A stretch of DNA of 64,000 nt from Achromobacter mucicolens (GTDB lineage: Bacteria > Pseudomonadota > Gammaproteobacteria > Burkholderiales > Burkholderiaceae_B). Under the pieces are notes generated by a model. That model had not been told where the DNA came from. It ran no database searches and saw only the letters and a list, made by a program, of their open reading frames with translations. Position numbers and translations under genes: made by a program. Location: NCBI RefSeq assembly GCF_902859725.1, contig NZ_CADIJP010000002.1:186001-250000 (forward strand). Reading direction: 5' to 3'. The number at the start of each line of letters is the position of its first letter. The first letter of the stretch is position 1. Shown in pieces: positions 10,242 through 19,391 of the stretch.

Positions 10242-11222
10242 ATGCAACGTAGGCAATTCATCACCGGCGCCGCGGCGCTGGGAGCGGCGCTGGTGCTGCC
10301 CGCGGTGGCGCGGGCGCAGGAGATGCCGTCCGGGCCGGTGAAGATCGTGGTCGGGTTTCCAGCGGGCGGCGGCACGGATGTGCTGGCCCGCCTGCTGGGA
10401 CAGAAGCTGGGCGTGCTGTGGAACATGCCCGTCATCATCGAGAACCGCGCGGGCGCGGCCGGCATCATCGCGGCCGAACAGGTCGCGCGCCAGCCGGGCG
10501 ATGGCAACACGCTTTTGATGGCGCACGTGAACAGCCACGGCATCGCGCCGGGCCTGCAGCCCAAGCTTGCGTATTCGGTGGACAAGGACTTCACGCCGAT
10601 CGCCCTGGTCGGCAAGACGCCCACCATCCTGATCGGCGGCGCCGGGCAACCGGCCAAGACGCTGCCCGACCTCGTCGCGCTGTGCCGCGCGCAACCGGGC
10701 AAGATCGTGTTCGGCTCAGCGGGCAGCGGATCGGCCCAGCATCTGGCGCTGGAAATCTTCAAGGCACGCGCCGGCATTGACGTGCTGCACGTGCCGTACA
10801 AGGGATCGGCGCCGCTGATGAACGATCTGCTGGGCGGGCATGTGCAATATTGCTTCGAAGGCATGACGACGGCCACGCCGTTGATCCAGTCCGGCAAGGT
10901 CATCGCGCTGGCGCAGACGCTGCAAAAGCGCTCCAAGAGCCAGCCCGATGTGCCGACGGTTGCGGAACAGGGCTACCCGGGCTTCGAGGCCAGCATCTGG
11001 TTCGGCATGGTCGGGCCGGGCGGCATGCCCGCCGCCATGGTCCAGCGCATGAGCCGCGACATCGACCAGGTGCTGGCGATGCCCGACGTGCAGGAAAAGC
11101 TGGCGCAGGTGGGCGCGGAAGACGGCGGCGGGGGCGTGCAGCGCTTTGCCGAATTCATGAAGAGCGAGCAGCAGAAATACGCGAAGACGATCCAGGACGC
11201 GAAGATCGTGGCGGAGGGATAA
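10242..11222 (+). CDS. Bug/TctC-family periplasmic solute-binding protein
   Basis: A 326-residue exported binding protein. The N terminus MQRRQFITGAAALGAAL ending in ARAQ is a signal peptide with an RRxF pair, so Tat export is possible. The family marks are the FPAGGGTDVLARL loop, VIIENRAGAAGIIAAE, and HVPYKGSAPLMNDLLGGHV. Bug proteins bind small carboxylates or amides in a Venus-flytrap fold. The ribosome site GAGGAGAC supports the start at 10242. It lies 183 nt after the enolase-family gene and probably captures that enzyme's substrate. No TctAB genes adjoin it. Confidence 0.92.
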   Translation: MQRRQFITGAAALGAALVLPAVARAQEMPSGPVKIVVGFPAGGGTDVLARLLGQKLGVLWNMPVIIENRAGAAGIIAAEQVARQPGDGNTLLMAHVNSHGIAPGLQPKLAYSVDKDFTPIALVGKTPTILIGGAGQPAKTLPDLVALCRAQPGKIVFGSAGSGSAQHLALEIFKARAGIDVLHVPYKGSAPLMNDLLGGHVQYCFEGMTTATPLIQSGKVIALAQTLQKRSKSQPDVPTVAEQGYPGFEASIWFGMVGPGGMPAAMVQRMSRDIDQVLAMPDVQEKLAQVGAEDGGGGVQRFAEFMKSEQQKYAKTIQDAKIVAEG

Positions 11223-11228
11223 AGCCAT

Positions 11229-11383
11229 ATACGGGCGGTGTCTGACACCCCCGGCGCACATCTGGCATATGAAGATGGTCTTAGTTGGGTGTCAGACACC
11301 GCGATTCCGATACGGGCGGTGTCTGACACCCAAGGCGCACATCCGGCATATGAAGATGGTCTCAATGGGGTGTCAGACACCGC
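11229..11383. repeat. Tandem pair of an 81-bp unit carrying paired 13-bp palindromes
   Basis: Two units start at 11229 and 11310 (period 81 bp) and differ at about six positions over their first 72 bp. Each holds GGTGTCTGACACC (11237-11249; 11318-11330) and, starting exactly 51 bp later, GGTGTCAGACACC (11288-11300; 11369-11381). Each 13-mer is itself palindromic, and the two ends of a unit can also pair with each other. There is no T-tract. The pair sits between the convergent Bug and IclR genes. A third relative lies at 20985. Confidence 0.9.
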
Positions 11384-11388
11384 GTGAC

Positions 11389-12243
11389 TCAGATGGCTGC
11401 CGCCTCCGGATCCACCCAGCCCGCCGTCGCCGAGATCGAGCGGGCTTTTTCGCTGAGCAGGCGCGCGGTGGCCGATTCCAGGTCGTCATCCACGGCGCCC
11501 ACCGGCCCCATCAGCGTGATGGCCGCCTTCATTTCGCCCAGCATGTCGAAGATGGGCGCCGACAGCGACGTGAAGTGCGGCAGCAGCGCGTGGCGGCAAC
11601 GGCTGATGTGGTGTTTTTGGACCTCGTCGCGAATGGCCTGCACGTCCGCCATCGTGTAGGCGTTGCCGGCGGTGCCGCCGTGGCTTTCCGGCACGGACGA
11701 GGCCATCTCCTGTTCCAGCAGCTCGCGGGTCAGCGCATCCGGCAGGTGCGCCAGGAAATTGCGGCCCAGCGCGGATGACAGCAGCGGCATCACCGTGCCG
11801 ACACGCAATTCCAGGAGGGGCCGGCTGCGGCTGCCCTCGACGCGGTACACGATCGTGGGCCCCTTGTTGCCCCACACCCCCAGGAACACGGTATGGCCAG
11901 TGGCCGCGGCCACCTCGGCCATGATGGGCCGCGCCGTGGTGAACACGTCGAACTGCTCCAGGGCGGCAAGCCCCAGCCGAAGCGCGTACGGACCGAGCCC
12001 GTAATGGCCGGTGTCGGCGTGCTGCTGCACCACGCCCACCTTCTGGAAGCTCACCAGGTAGTAGTGGACATTGGGAACGGTCAGCGCACAGGCGTCCGCG
12101 ATTTCCTTGAGCGGCATCGGGCGGCCGGTCTTGCGGATGACGTCCAGGATCCGGAACCCCACCTCGATCGACTGGATGCCCCTGCGCGCCGTGGCAGGCG
12201 CCTGTTCCGAATTCTTCTCAGCCTTGCCGGCGGGCCTTGCCAT
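11389..12243 (-). CDS. IclR-family transcriptional regulator
   Basis: A 284-residue regulator with an N-terminal winged helix-turn-helix (GIQSIEVGFRILDVIRKTGR, then PLKEIADACALTVPNVHYYL) and a C-terminal IclR effector domain (AAATGHTVFLGVWGNKG ... GRNFLAHLP ...). An ATG four codons earlier overlaps the GGAGG that best serves as the ribosome site, so the start at 12243 is preferred. It is divergent from the transporter/nitrilase operon at 12405 across 161 bp and is its probable regulator. The effector is unknown. Confidence 0.9.
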   Translation of the reverse strand: MARPAGKAEKNSEQAPATARRGIQSIEVGFRILDVIRKTGRPMPLKEIADACALTVPNVHYYLVSFQKVGVVQQHADTGHYGLGPYALRLGLAALEQFDVFTTARPIMAEVAAATGHTVFLGVWGNKGPTIVYRVEGSRSRPLLELRVGTVMPLLSSALGRNFLAHLPDALTRELLEQEMASSVPESHGGTAGNAYTMADVQAIRDEVQKHHISRCRHALLPHFTSLSAPIFDMLGEMKAAITLMGPVGAVDDDLESATARLLSEKARSISATAGWVDPEAAAI

Positions 12244-12404
12244 TGCTGCCTCCACTGTGTGCGTGGCGGCAGTGTAGCAGCGGCCTTTTTTGCCCCGTGG
12301 ACCGCCGCGCCGGGTTTCCCCTAGCTTTTGCCGGTGACGCCTTAGCTTTGATAATAGTTAATGCATACAGCAGTATCAATCTAAAACATCAGGGGAAAGC
12401 AAGC

Positions 12405-14057
12405 ATGGAAGCGAATGTCGCAATGCCCGGGATCGACGCCGGGCCGACGCTGAGCCGCAAGGAAGAACGCCAGGTCGTGGTGGCCTCCACACTGGGAACG
12501 TTGTTCGAGTGGTACGACTTTTTCATCTACGGGACGCTGGCCGTCTTCATGAGCCAGGTCCTCTTCCCGCAGGACAACCCGACCGTCGCGCTGCTGGCCG
12601 CCCTGGGCGCGCTGGCCGTGGGCTTCATCATCCGGCCGCTGGGCGCGGTGATGTTCGGCTACCTGGGGGACAAGCTGGGCCGCAAGTACACCTTCCTGAT
12701 CACCGTCGTCATGATGGGCGGCGCCACCGTGCTGATCGGCTGCCTGCCCACCTACGAAACGGCGGGCCACCTGTCCTGGATCCTGCTGCTGACGCTGCGG
12801 GTGGTGCAGGGCCTGGCCGTCGGCGGGGAATACGGCGGCGCGGTGATCTACGTCGCGGAACATTGCGAGCCGCGGCGCCGGGGCCTCTTGACCGGCTGGA
12901 TCCAGATCACCTCGTCGGCGGGGCTGATCCTGTCGCTGGTCGTGATCCTGTGCGTCCAGGCCTCGATGAGCGCCGAGGACTTCCGCCAGTGGGGATGGCG
13001 CCTGCCGTTCATCCTGTCGATCGTGATGCTGGCCATCTCGATCTACGTCCGCGCCAAGCTGCACGAATCGCCGGTCTTCACGCGCATGAAGCAGCAGAAC
13101 CGACTGTCCAAGAACCCGGTCAAGGAAACGTTCGGCCAATGGCCCAGCCTGCGGCTTGTGCTGCTGGCGCTGATCGGCGTCACGGCGGGGCAGGGCGCAA
13201 CGTACTTCACCGGCCAGTTCTACGTCATGATCTTCCTGCAGCAGGCCGTGCAGCTTGACCAGACCACCGTCTACACGCTGATCCTGATCGGCTTCATCAT
13301 CGGCGCGCCGACCTTCGTGCTGTTCGGCTGGCTGTCGGACAAGGTGGGGCGCAAGTGGATCATGATGGCGGGCCTGTTCATCGGTGCGGTGGGCTACCAC
13401 GCCATGTTCGACGTCCTGCTCAATGCCGGCAATCCGGCGCTGGCGCAGGCGATGCAGACGACGCCCGTCCGCGTGCATGCCGACACCACTGGCGGCGCCT
13501 GCGATTTCGGGCTGCAGGCCGCCATGATCGGCAGCCACGCCGACCACAAGAAGGTGTGCGTGCAGGCCAAGAAATTCCTGGTCGGCAAGGGCATCAACTT
13601 TGAATATGCCGCGCCGATTCCGGGGCAGGAGATCGCGATGAGCGTGGGCGGCGCCACCGTCAACGGCTTTGACCGCGCGGCGTACGCCAAGGCGCTGACC
13701 GCGGCCGGCTATCCGGAAAAGGCCGATCCGGCGCGGATCGACCGCGCCACCATCATCCTGATCCTGGTGCTCATGACCGCCGTCGTTGCCATGGTCTATG
13801 GTCCGGTCGCGTCCTATCTGGTGGAATTGTTCCCCGCGCGCATCCGGTATACGGCGCTGTCCTTTCCGTATCACATCGGCGCCGGCATATTTGGCGGTAT
13901 CGTGCCCTTTACCGCCACCTACCTGGCGCAGGCCAGCGGCAATATCTTCGGCGGCCTGATGTACCCGGTGACGGTGATGGTGATCGTGGGCGTGATCGGC
14001 AGCTTGCTGCTGCCCAACACGCGCGCGCAGGCCATCGACGAAGACCCGGTCCACTAA
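12405..14057 (+). CDS. MFS transporter, metabolite:H+ symporter (MHS) subfamily
   Basis: A 550-residue inner-membrane protein with about 12 membrane segments. Family motifs are FEWYDFFIYG in the first segment, GYLGDKLGRKYTFL in the 2-3 loop, and QGLAVGGEYGGAVIYVAEH. A loop of roughly 105 residues (about residues 340-445, two Cys, no hydrophobic segment) separates two late membrane segments. Similar extracytoplasmic inserts occur, as I recall, in other MHS members. It is first in an operon with the nitrilase (30 nt downstream) and the flavin reductase, so it probably imports their substrate. Confidence 0.9.
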   Translation: MEANVAMPGIDAGPTLSRKEERQVVVASTLGTLFEWYDFFIYGTLAVFMSQVLFPQDNPTVALLAALGALAVGFIIRPLGAVMFGYLGDKLGRKYTFLITVVMMGGATVLIGCLPTYETAGHLSWILLLTLRVVQGLAVGGEYGGAVIYVAEHCEPRRRGLLTGWIQITSSAGLILSLVVILCVQASMSAEDFRQWGWRLPFILSIVMLAISIYVRAKLHESPVFTRMKQQNRLSKNPVKETFGQWPSLRLVLLALIGVTAGQGATYFTGQFYVMIFLQQAVQLDQTTVYTLILIGFIIGAPTFVLFGWLSDKVGRKWIMMAGLFIGAVGYHAMFDVLLNAGNPALAQAMQTTPVRVHADTTGGACDFGLQAAMIGSHADHKKVCVQAKKFLVGKGINFEYAAPIPGQEIAMSVGGATVNGFDRAAYAKALTAAGYPEKADPARIDRATIILILVLMTAVVAMVYGPVASYLVELFPARIRYTALSFPYHIGAGIFGGIVPFTATYLAQASGNIFGGLMYPVTVMVIVGVIGSLLLPNTRAQAIDEDPVH

Positions 14058-14087
14058 CAACAACGCGACAAGGAAGCGAGCAGAGAC

Positions 14088-15050
14088 ATGTCCGTGCAAA
14101 CAACGTTCAAGGCCGCCGTCATTCAGGCGGCGTCCATTCCCACCGACAGCGTGGCCTGCGCCCAGAAGGCGGCCGGGCTCATCCGCCAGGCGGCCGAGCA
14201 GGGCGCCCGCGTGCAGGTGTTTCCCGAGGCCTTCCTGGGCGGATATCCCAAGGGCAACTCCTTCGGCGCGCCCATCGGCATGCGCAAACCCGAGGGCCGC
14301 GACGCGTTCGCCCAGTACCATCGGCAGGCCATCCGCCTGGACGGCGAAGAAGTCGCGCTGGTCGCGCAGGCCGCGGCCGATACCAACAGCTTCGTGGTCA
14401 TGGGCTGCATCGAGGCCGACGGCGGCACGCTGTATTGCACCGTGCTGTACTTCAATGGCCAGGCCGGCCTGGCGGGCAAGCACCGAAAACTGATGCCCAC
14501 CGCGGGCGAGCGGCTGATCTGGGGCTTTGGCGACGGGTCCACCATGCCCGTCATCGACACGCCCTACGGCAAGATCGGTGCGGTGATCTGCTGGGAGAAC
14601 TACATGCCCATGCTGCGCATGTACATGTACAGCCAGGGTGTGGCGCTGTACTGCGCGCCCACCGCGGACGACCGCGACACCTGGGTGCCCAGCATGCGCC
14701 ACATTGCGCTGGAAGGCCGCTGCTACGTGCTGACGGCGTGCCAGCACCTGCGCCGCAGCGCGTACCCCGAAGACTTCGAATGCGCCTTGGGCGATGCGCC
14801 GGACACGGTGCTGATGCGCGGCGGCAGCGCCATCATCGGCCCGCTCGGCGAGGTGCTGGCCGGCCCGGATTTCTCGGAAGAGACCATCCTGTACGCCGAC
14901 ATCGAGCCCAATCAGATCCTGCGCGGCAAGTACGACTTCGACGTGTCCGGACACTACGCCCGCCCCGACGTCTTCCAGCTGCAGGTGGACACTCGCGAGA
15001 AGCGCGCGGTGTCGGCGACCGGCCCCGCCGCCGCGCCGCAGGAGGCTTGA
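14088..15050 (+). CDS. Nitrilase (true nitrilase branch)
   Basis: A 320-residue nitrilase-superfamily enzyme with Glu47 (VFPEAFLGGYP), Lys134 (KHRKLMPTAGERLIWG) and Cys168 (ICWENYMPMLR). The CWEN environment and the ERLIWG.GDGS block are typical of nitrilases that convert organic nitriles to carboxylic acid and ammonia, not of amidases. It lies between the transporter and the flavin reductase (3 nt to the next start), under probable IclR control. Aliphatic versus aromatic nitrile preference cannot be read from the sequence. Confidence 0.9.
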   Translation: MSVQTTFKAAVIQAASIPTDSVACAQKAAGLIRQAAEQGARVQVFPEAFLGGYPKGNSFGAPIGMRKPEGRDAFAQYHRQAIRLDGEEVALVAQAAADTNSFVVMGCIEADGGTLYCTVLYFNGQAGLAGKHRKLMPTAGERLIWGFGDGSTMPVIDTPYGKIGAVICWENYMPMLRMYMYSQGVALYCAPTADDRDTWVPSMRHIALEGRCYVLTACQHLRRSAYPEDFECALGDAPDTVLMRGGSAIIGPLGEVLAGPDFSEETILYADIEPNQILRGKYDFDVSGHYARPDVFQLQVDTREKRAVSATGPAAAPQEA

Positions 15051-15053
15051 TCG

Positions 15054-15671
15054 ATGGAGTTCGATTTCAGCGCCTTGCCGGCGCAGACGGTCTACAACAT
15101 CCTCACCTCGACCGTCACGCCGCGTCCGATCGCCTGGGTCACCACCGTGTCGGGCAAAGGCGTGGTCAACGCGGCGCCCTTCAGTTTCTTCAACGTGATG
15201 GGGCATCAGCCGCCGACGGTCGCGATCGGCCTGATGCGCCATCCCGATGGCGATTTCAAGGACACGGGCGCCAACATCATCGAGAACGGCGAGTTCGTGG
15301 TGAACCTGGTGCCGGAGTCGCTGGTCCGCGAAATGAACCAGACCTGCGCCGATTACCCAGCCGACGTGGACGAGATGGCCGCGGCCGGCCTGACGGCGCT
15401 CGCGTCCACGCATGTCCGGCCGCCGCGCATCCAGGGCAGCCCGGTGGCGCTGGAATGCGTCAGCCAGGCAACGGTCGTGACCGGTCCGCGCCAGATCGTC
15501 GTCATCGGCCGCGTCCTGGGCGCGCACGTCGAGGACGCCTATGTACGCGACGCCGAACGCGGCCACGTGGACACGCCGGCGCTTGGGCTGATTGCCCGCA
15601 TGCACGGCGGCGGCTGGTACGCGCGCAGTACTGACACCTTCCAGCTTGCGCGGCCGACGACGCCGGATTGA
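15054..15671 (+). CDS. Flavin reductase-like FMN-binding split-barrel protein
   Basis: A 205-residue protein of the flavin-reductase-like (DIM6/NtaB) family. The marker stretch STVTPRPIAWVTTVSGKG is followed by NAAPFSFFNVMG and DTGANIIENGEFVVNLVPE, which in this fold contact FMN. The start lies 3 nt after the nitrilase stop, and an intrinsic terminator follows. Relatives supply reduced flavin to monooxygenases or have no known partner; none is encoded nearby, so its role in nitrile metabolism is open. Confidence 0.85.
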   Translation: MEFDFSALPAQTVYNILTSTVTPRPIAWVTTVSGKGVVNAAPFSFFNVMGHQPPTVAIGLMRHPDGDFKDTGANIIENGEFVVNLVPESLVREMNQTCADYPADVDEMAAAGLTALASTHVRPPRIQGSPVALECVSQATVVTGPRQIVVIGRVLGAHVEDAYVRDAERGHVDTPALGLIARMHGGGWYARSTDTFQLARPTTPD

Positions 15672-15677
15672 TCTGAC

Positions 15678-15699
15678 AACGGCCTTCGGGCCGTTTTTT
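15678..15699 (+). terminator. Intrinsic terminator of the nitrilase operon
   Basis: The stem AACGGCC / GGCCGTT with a TTCG tetraloop, followed by a run of T. It ends the transporter-nitrilase-flavin reductase unit. Confidence 0.92.
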
Positions 15700-16023
15700 G
15701 CCTGTGCGTTGCGGCCGGAAAGCGGCTTTTTTACAACGCCGCCGGCGCGTTTGACGCAATGCGTCGAGGTTGCGTCAATAACGCCTTCATTTCCCCCGAT
15801 GACCCCCAAATCCGGACTGCTAGCATCCGTTCGACCGTCGCGAGAACCCTCGACAACTCGACCTCTCCGCCGGCAATTCTCAGACACAACGGACACCATT
15901 ATTGGGGGCGGATAACCAGGGGCTTGCGAGCATCTGGCCTGTTTTGGAGGCGGCGCAATTCCGCCGCCGAGGCATCCGCCCGAGCCCGCATTCACACTTG
16001 CCCTGGAAGCCGCCGGAGGCAGT
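15700..16023. other. Intergenic region upstream of the chemoreceptor
   Basis: About 320 bp without a convincing gene. It should hold the chemoreceptor promoter, but I see no clear sigma-28 or sigma-70 consensus. A GGAGG ribosome site lies just before 16024. Confidence 0.5.
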
Positions 16024-17649
16024 ATGAAAAACATGAAGCTTGGAACCCGCCTGGCGGGTGGTTTCGCCATCTTGCTGGCCATGATCATGGTCATGTGCGT
16101 CGTCGGGCTGGTCAGCCTGGCCAACATCAACGATTCGGTCGACACGCTGACGCAACGTTCACTGACCAAGGAGCGGCTGATCAACGACTGGGCGCGCAAC
16201 ATCCAGACCGGGGTCACCCGGACCACCGCGATCGCCAAGAGCGCCGACGCCAGCCTGGCGGGCTTTTTCACCGAGGAAGCGGCGGCCTCTACCCGCAACT
16301 CGTCGGCCTTGCAGCAGAAGATCGAGCCGCTGATCGAGACCGACGAGGAAAAGGCGCTGTGGCAGGGAATCAGCAAGGCGCGGGCGGACTACCTGCGCAC
16401 GCGCGACGGCATCTTCAAGGCCAAGCAGGAAGGCAACGTCGAGGCCGCCAACAAGATCTTCACGCAGGAGTTCCTGCCCGCCACGCGCCAGTTCATCGAC
16501 AACATCAATCGCCTGTCCGCGCTGCAACGCGCCGACATCGATGCGCGGGCCGCGGAGATCGAAGCGTCCTACGGCAACGCGAACCTGTGGATGATCGTGA
16601 TCGGCTCCATCGCAGTGGTGTGTGGTCTCTTGATGTCCGTGCTGCTCACGCGCAGCATCACCCGTCCGCTGTCCGACGCCGTGCGCGTGGCGCGCACTGT
16701 CGCCGCCAACGACCTGACCAGCACGATCGTCGTGCGGTCCCGTGACGAGATCGGCCAGTTGATGATGGCGCTGGAATCCATGAACGCAAACCTGGCCGCC
16801 ACGGTCGCCCGCATCCGGACCGGTGTGGACAGCATCGCGTCCGCGTCTGGCGAAATCGCGGCAGGCAATACCGATCTGTCGTCCCGCACCGAACAGCAGG
16901 CCGCTTCGCTGGAAGAAACGGCCGCTTCGATGGAACAGCTGTCCTCCACGGTCAAGCAGAACGCCGATAGCGCCAAGCAGGCCAACCAGCTTGCCGCGGC
17001 GGCTTCGGAAACCGCATCGCGCGGCGGCGCCACCGTGTCCGAAGTCGTCAGCACCATGAACGCGATCTCCGCCAGCTCGGTGAAGATCTCGGACATCGTG
17101 TCGGTGATCGACGGCATTGCATTCCAGACCAACATCCTGGCCCTGAACGCCGCCGTGGAAGCCGCGCGGGCTGGCGAGCAGGGCAAGGGCTTCGCGGTCG
17201 TGGCCGCCGAGGTGCGGACGCTGGCGCAGCGCAGCGCCCAGGCCGCCAAGGAGATCAAGGTGCTGATCGAAGACACCGTGCAGAAGATCGGCCAGGGCTC
17301 GGGCAGCGCCGAACGCGCCGGTGCCACCATGCAGGAGATTGTCAGTTCCGTGCAGCGCGTGACCGACATCATGGGCGAAATCGCCGCGGCCTCGGCCGAA
17401 CAGGCCGACGGCATCGAACAGGTCAACCGCGCCGTGTCGCAGATGGACGAGGTGACCCAGCAGAACGCCGCGCTGGTCGAGGAGGCCGCCGCGGCGGCGG
17501 GATCGATGCAGGATCAGTCGGCCGATCTGACGCGGGCGGTGAGCGCGTTCAGGTTGCCGGGCGGCGCAGAGCGGGTGTTGGCGGTTGAGGCGGTGTCGTC
17601 CGTCCACGCTGCCGAAACGCCGGCGTCGCGGCGGCTGGCTGCTTATTGA
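16024..17649 (+). CDS. Methyl-accepting chemotaxis protein
   Basis: A 541-residue transmembrane chemoreceptor. TM1 is at about residues 10-33, a four-helix-bundle periplasmic sensor follows, TM2 is at about 189-210 ([17 protein letters not shown]), then a HAMP linker and the long cytoplasmic signalling coiled coil. The hairpin tip is [20 protein letters not shown] followed by [19 protein letters not shown], the near-invariant contact site for CheA/CheW. Methylation-type Gln/Glu pairs flank it ([21 protein letters not shown]). The C terminus RRLAAY lacks the NWETF tether for CheR. The ligand is unknown. Confidence 0.93.
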   Translation: MKNMKLGTRLAGGFAILLAMIMVMCVVGLVSLANINDSVDTLTQRSLTKERLINDWARNIQTGVTRTTAIAKSADASLAGFFTEEAAASTRNSSALQQKIEPLIETDEEKALWQGISKARADYLRTRDGIFKAKQEGNVEAANKIFTQEFLPATRQFIDNINRLSALQRADIDARAAEIEASYGNANLWMIVIGSIAVVCGLLMSVLLTRSITRPLSDAVRVARTVAANDLTSTIVVRSRDEIGQLMMALESMNANLAATVARIRTGVDSIASASGEIAAGNTDLSSRTEQQAASLEETAASMEQLSSTVKQNADSAKQANQLAAAASETASRGGATVSEVVSTMNAISASSVKISDIVSVIDGIAFQTNILALNAAVEAARAGEQGKGFAVVAAEVRTLAQRSAQAAKEIKVLIEDTVQKIGQGSGSAERAGATMQEIVSSVQRVTDIMGEIAAASAEQADGIEQVNRAVSQMDEVTQQNAALVEEAAAAAGSMQDQSADLTRAVSAFRLPGGAERVLAVEAVSSVHAAETPASRRLAAY

Positions 17650-17689
17650 TCAGCCCACGCAAAGCCGCGCAAAGAACGCACAAAGAAAA

Positions 17690-17713
17690 AAGCCCCTGAT
17701 TTCTCAGGGGCTT
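17690..17713. terminator. Bidirectional intrinsic terminator, chemoreceptor / tRNA-Ser(CGA)
   Basis: Arms AAGCCCCTGA and TCAGGGGCTT around TTTC, with A-rich and T-rich flanks. It can end both the plus-strand chemoreceptor and the minus-strand tRNA. Confidence 0.8.
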
Positions 17714-17727
17714 CATTCTTTAATACT

Positions 17728-17818
<91 letters not shown>

Positions 17819-18052
17819 GTGGCTGGGTTCCGTAACGGTGAACGCTTGGATTAACAAGCCTTCACTAAAGATCCCTGGTCGGAAGGATCTTCGTTGTCGG
17901 AGCAGCGAAGCCCGCAATTCTACAGGATTTTTTTCTTTTGTGTAAAGGGGCGGATAAAAGGAAGGGTAAAAGGACCACAACGGGTTTCATCCGGCTTTCA
18001 GCCGGGGCAATCTTTGGCCAGAATTCTTCCCATTCCGCCCTCTGCCCATCCC

Positions 18053-19270
18053 ATGGACCTCATCCTCATCCTGCTGCTCGCCGCGGTGCTGTGTGTGCCC
18101 GTCACACAAATGCTGGGTCTGGGCGCCATTCCCGGCTATCTGATCGCAGGCATCCTGGTCGGCCCATCGTGCTTCAAGCTGGTCACCAATGTGGACACGA
18201 TGATCGGCGTCTCGCAGTGGGGCGTCGTGATGATGCTGTTCATCATCGGACTGGAGCTGTCGCCCAAGCGCCTGTGGGCGATGCGAAACGAAGTCTTTGT
18301 CCTGGGGTCGCTGCAGATGCTGGTGTGCGGCCTGCTGCTGGGCGTGGTGTTTGGCGCGGCCCTGCGGCATCTGGCCGGCATGGAATGGCAGGCGGCTGTG
18401 CTGTGCGGCCTGTCGCTGGCGCTGTCGTCCACTGCGGTGGCGCTGCGCCTGCTCGACGAGCGCCAGTTGACCCGCGCGCCGCTGGGGCGCTCGGCGCTGG
18501 GGGTGCTGCTGTTTCAGGACATGGCCGCGATTCCGATGCTGGTGGCAGCCGGCCTCCTGGGTTCGGATGGCACGTCGGCCCCGTCCTTCAAGGAAGCGCT
18601 GGTCGCCGTGGCGGTGGTGGCGCTGGCCTACCGGCTGCGCCTCCTGGGGTGGGCGGCCAAGGCGGAATTGAACGAACTGTTTACCGCCGCCGCGCTGCTG
18701 ATGGTGGTGGGCGCCGCCCAGTTGTTCGACTATGCGGGCCTGTCGGCCGGCCTGGGCGGCTTCCTGGTAGGCGTGCTGATGGCCGAATCGCGCTACCGGC
18801 ACGAGCTCGAAAAGGCGATCGACCCGTTCAAGGGGTTGCTGCTGGGCCTGTTCTTCGTGGCCATCGGCATGTCCATCAACTTGAAGGTGGTGGCCCATCA
18901 CTGGATGTTCATCTGCGCTGGCGTGCTTGCCCTGCTGGCGGTCAAGGCCGTCATCCTTTACGGCTTTGCCCGCTTTCTGGGGTTGCCCCGTTACCACCGC
19001 CTGCTGTTTGCGCTGGTGCTGGCGCAGGGCGGCGAGTTCAGCTTCGCCATCTTCAACGAAGCGTGGGACAACCATCTGGTCAACCTGGAGCAGCGCGACG
19101 TGTTGTCGGTGATCGTCGCCGTGTCGATGGGCGTGGTGCCGGTGCTGATCAAGGTGCTAGAGAGCGTGCCCGAAAAGTACGGCGGCATGGCCGGCCTGCC
19201 GGTGGCGGACGCCGCGCCGCCCGCCGACGCCGCGTCATCGTCCCCGGCGGACAAGCCGCCCGCCGCTTGA
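18053..19270 (+). CDS. Cation:proton antiporter, CPA2 (Kef-type) membrane domain only
   Basis: A 405-residue integral membrane protein with about 12 hydrophobic segments (begins MDLILILLLAAVLCVPV). The CPA2 signatures IPGYLIAGILVGP, FIIGLELSPKRLW and SLALSSTAVALRLL are present. KefB/KefC are about 600 residues and carry a C-terminal RCK/TrkA nucleotide-binding domain; here the protein stops after the membrane domain with a short Ala/Pro/Ser tail. The upstream open frame contains tRNA-flanking sequence, so the ATG at 18053 is chosen. It probably exchanges K+ or Na+ for H+. Confidence 0.85.
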   Translation: MDLILILLLAAVLCVPVTQMLGLGAIPGYLIAGILVGPSCFKLVTNVDTMIGVSQWGVVMMLFIIGLELSPKRLWAMRNEVFVLGSLQMLVCGLLLGVVFGAALRHLAGMEWQAAVLCGLSLALSSTAVALRLLDERQLTRAPLGRSALGVLLFQDMAAIPMLVAAGLLGSDGTSAPSFKEALVAVAVVALAYRLRLLGWAAKAELNELFTAAALLMVVGAAQLFDYAGLSAGLGGFLVGVLMAESRYRHELEKAIDPFKGLLLGLFFVAIGMSINLKVVAHHWMFICAGVLALLAVKAVILYGFARFLGLPRYHRLLFALVLAQGGEFSFAIFNEAWDNHLVNLEQRDVLSVIVAVSMGVVPVLIKVLESVPEKYGGMAGLPVADAAPPADAASSSPADKPPAA

Positions 19271-19391
19271 CCCTGCGGCGGGTGATGGCATGGCATGATG
19301 GGCGCCTTGCCGGGCAGCTACACTTGTAGCCCTGTTCGTTTGCCCCCTTTTCGTTTTCCTCACTTATGCGCCCGCTCACAGGAGAAAGCTC

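Noticed and set aside
11229-11383. Possible minimal CRISPR array
   Set aside because: Only two units, the interiors are nearly identical rather than unique spacers, and no cas gene is in the window.
11229-11383. Possible pair of intrinsic terminators
   Set aside because: The hairpins are not followed by T-tracts, unlike the clear terminators elsewhere in the window.
12381-16376. A minus-strand open frame of 1331 codons
   Set aside because: It lies antisense to the transporter, nitrilase and flavin reductase, which have clear families. The protein is low-complexity His/Arg/Asp-rich, typical of antisense frames in high-GC DNA.
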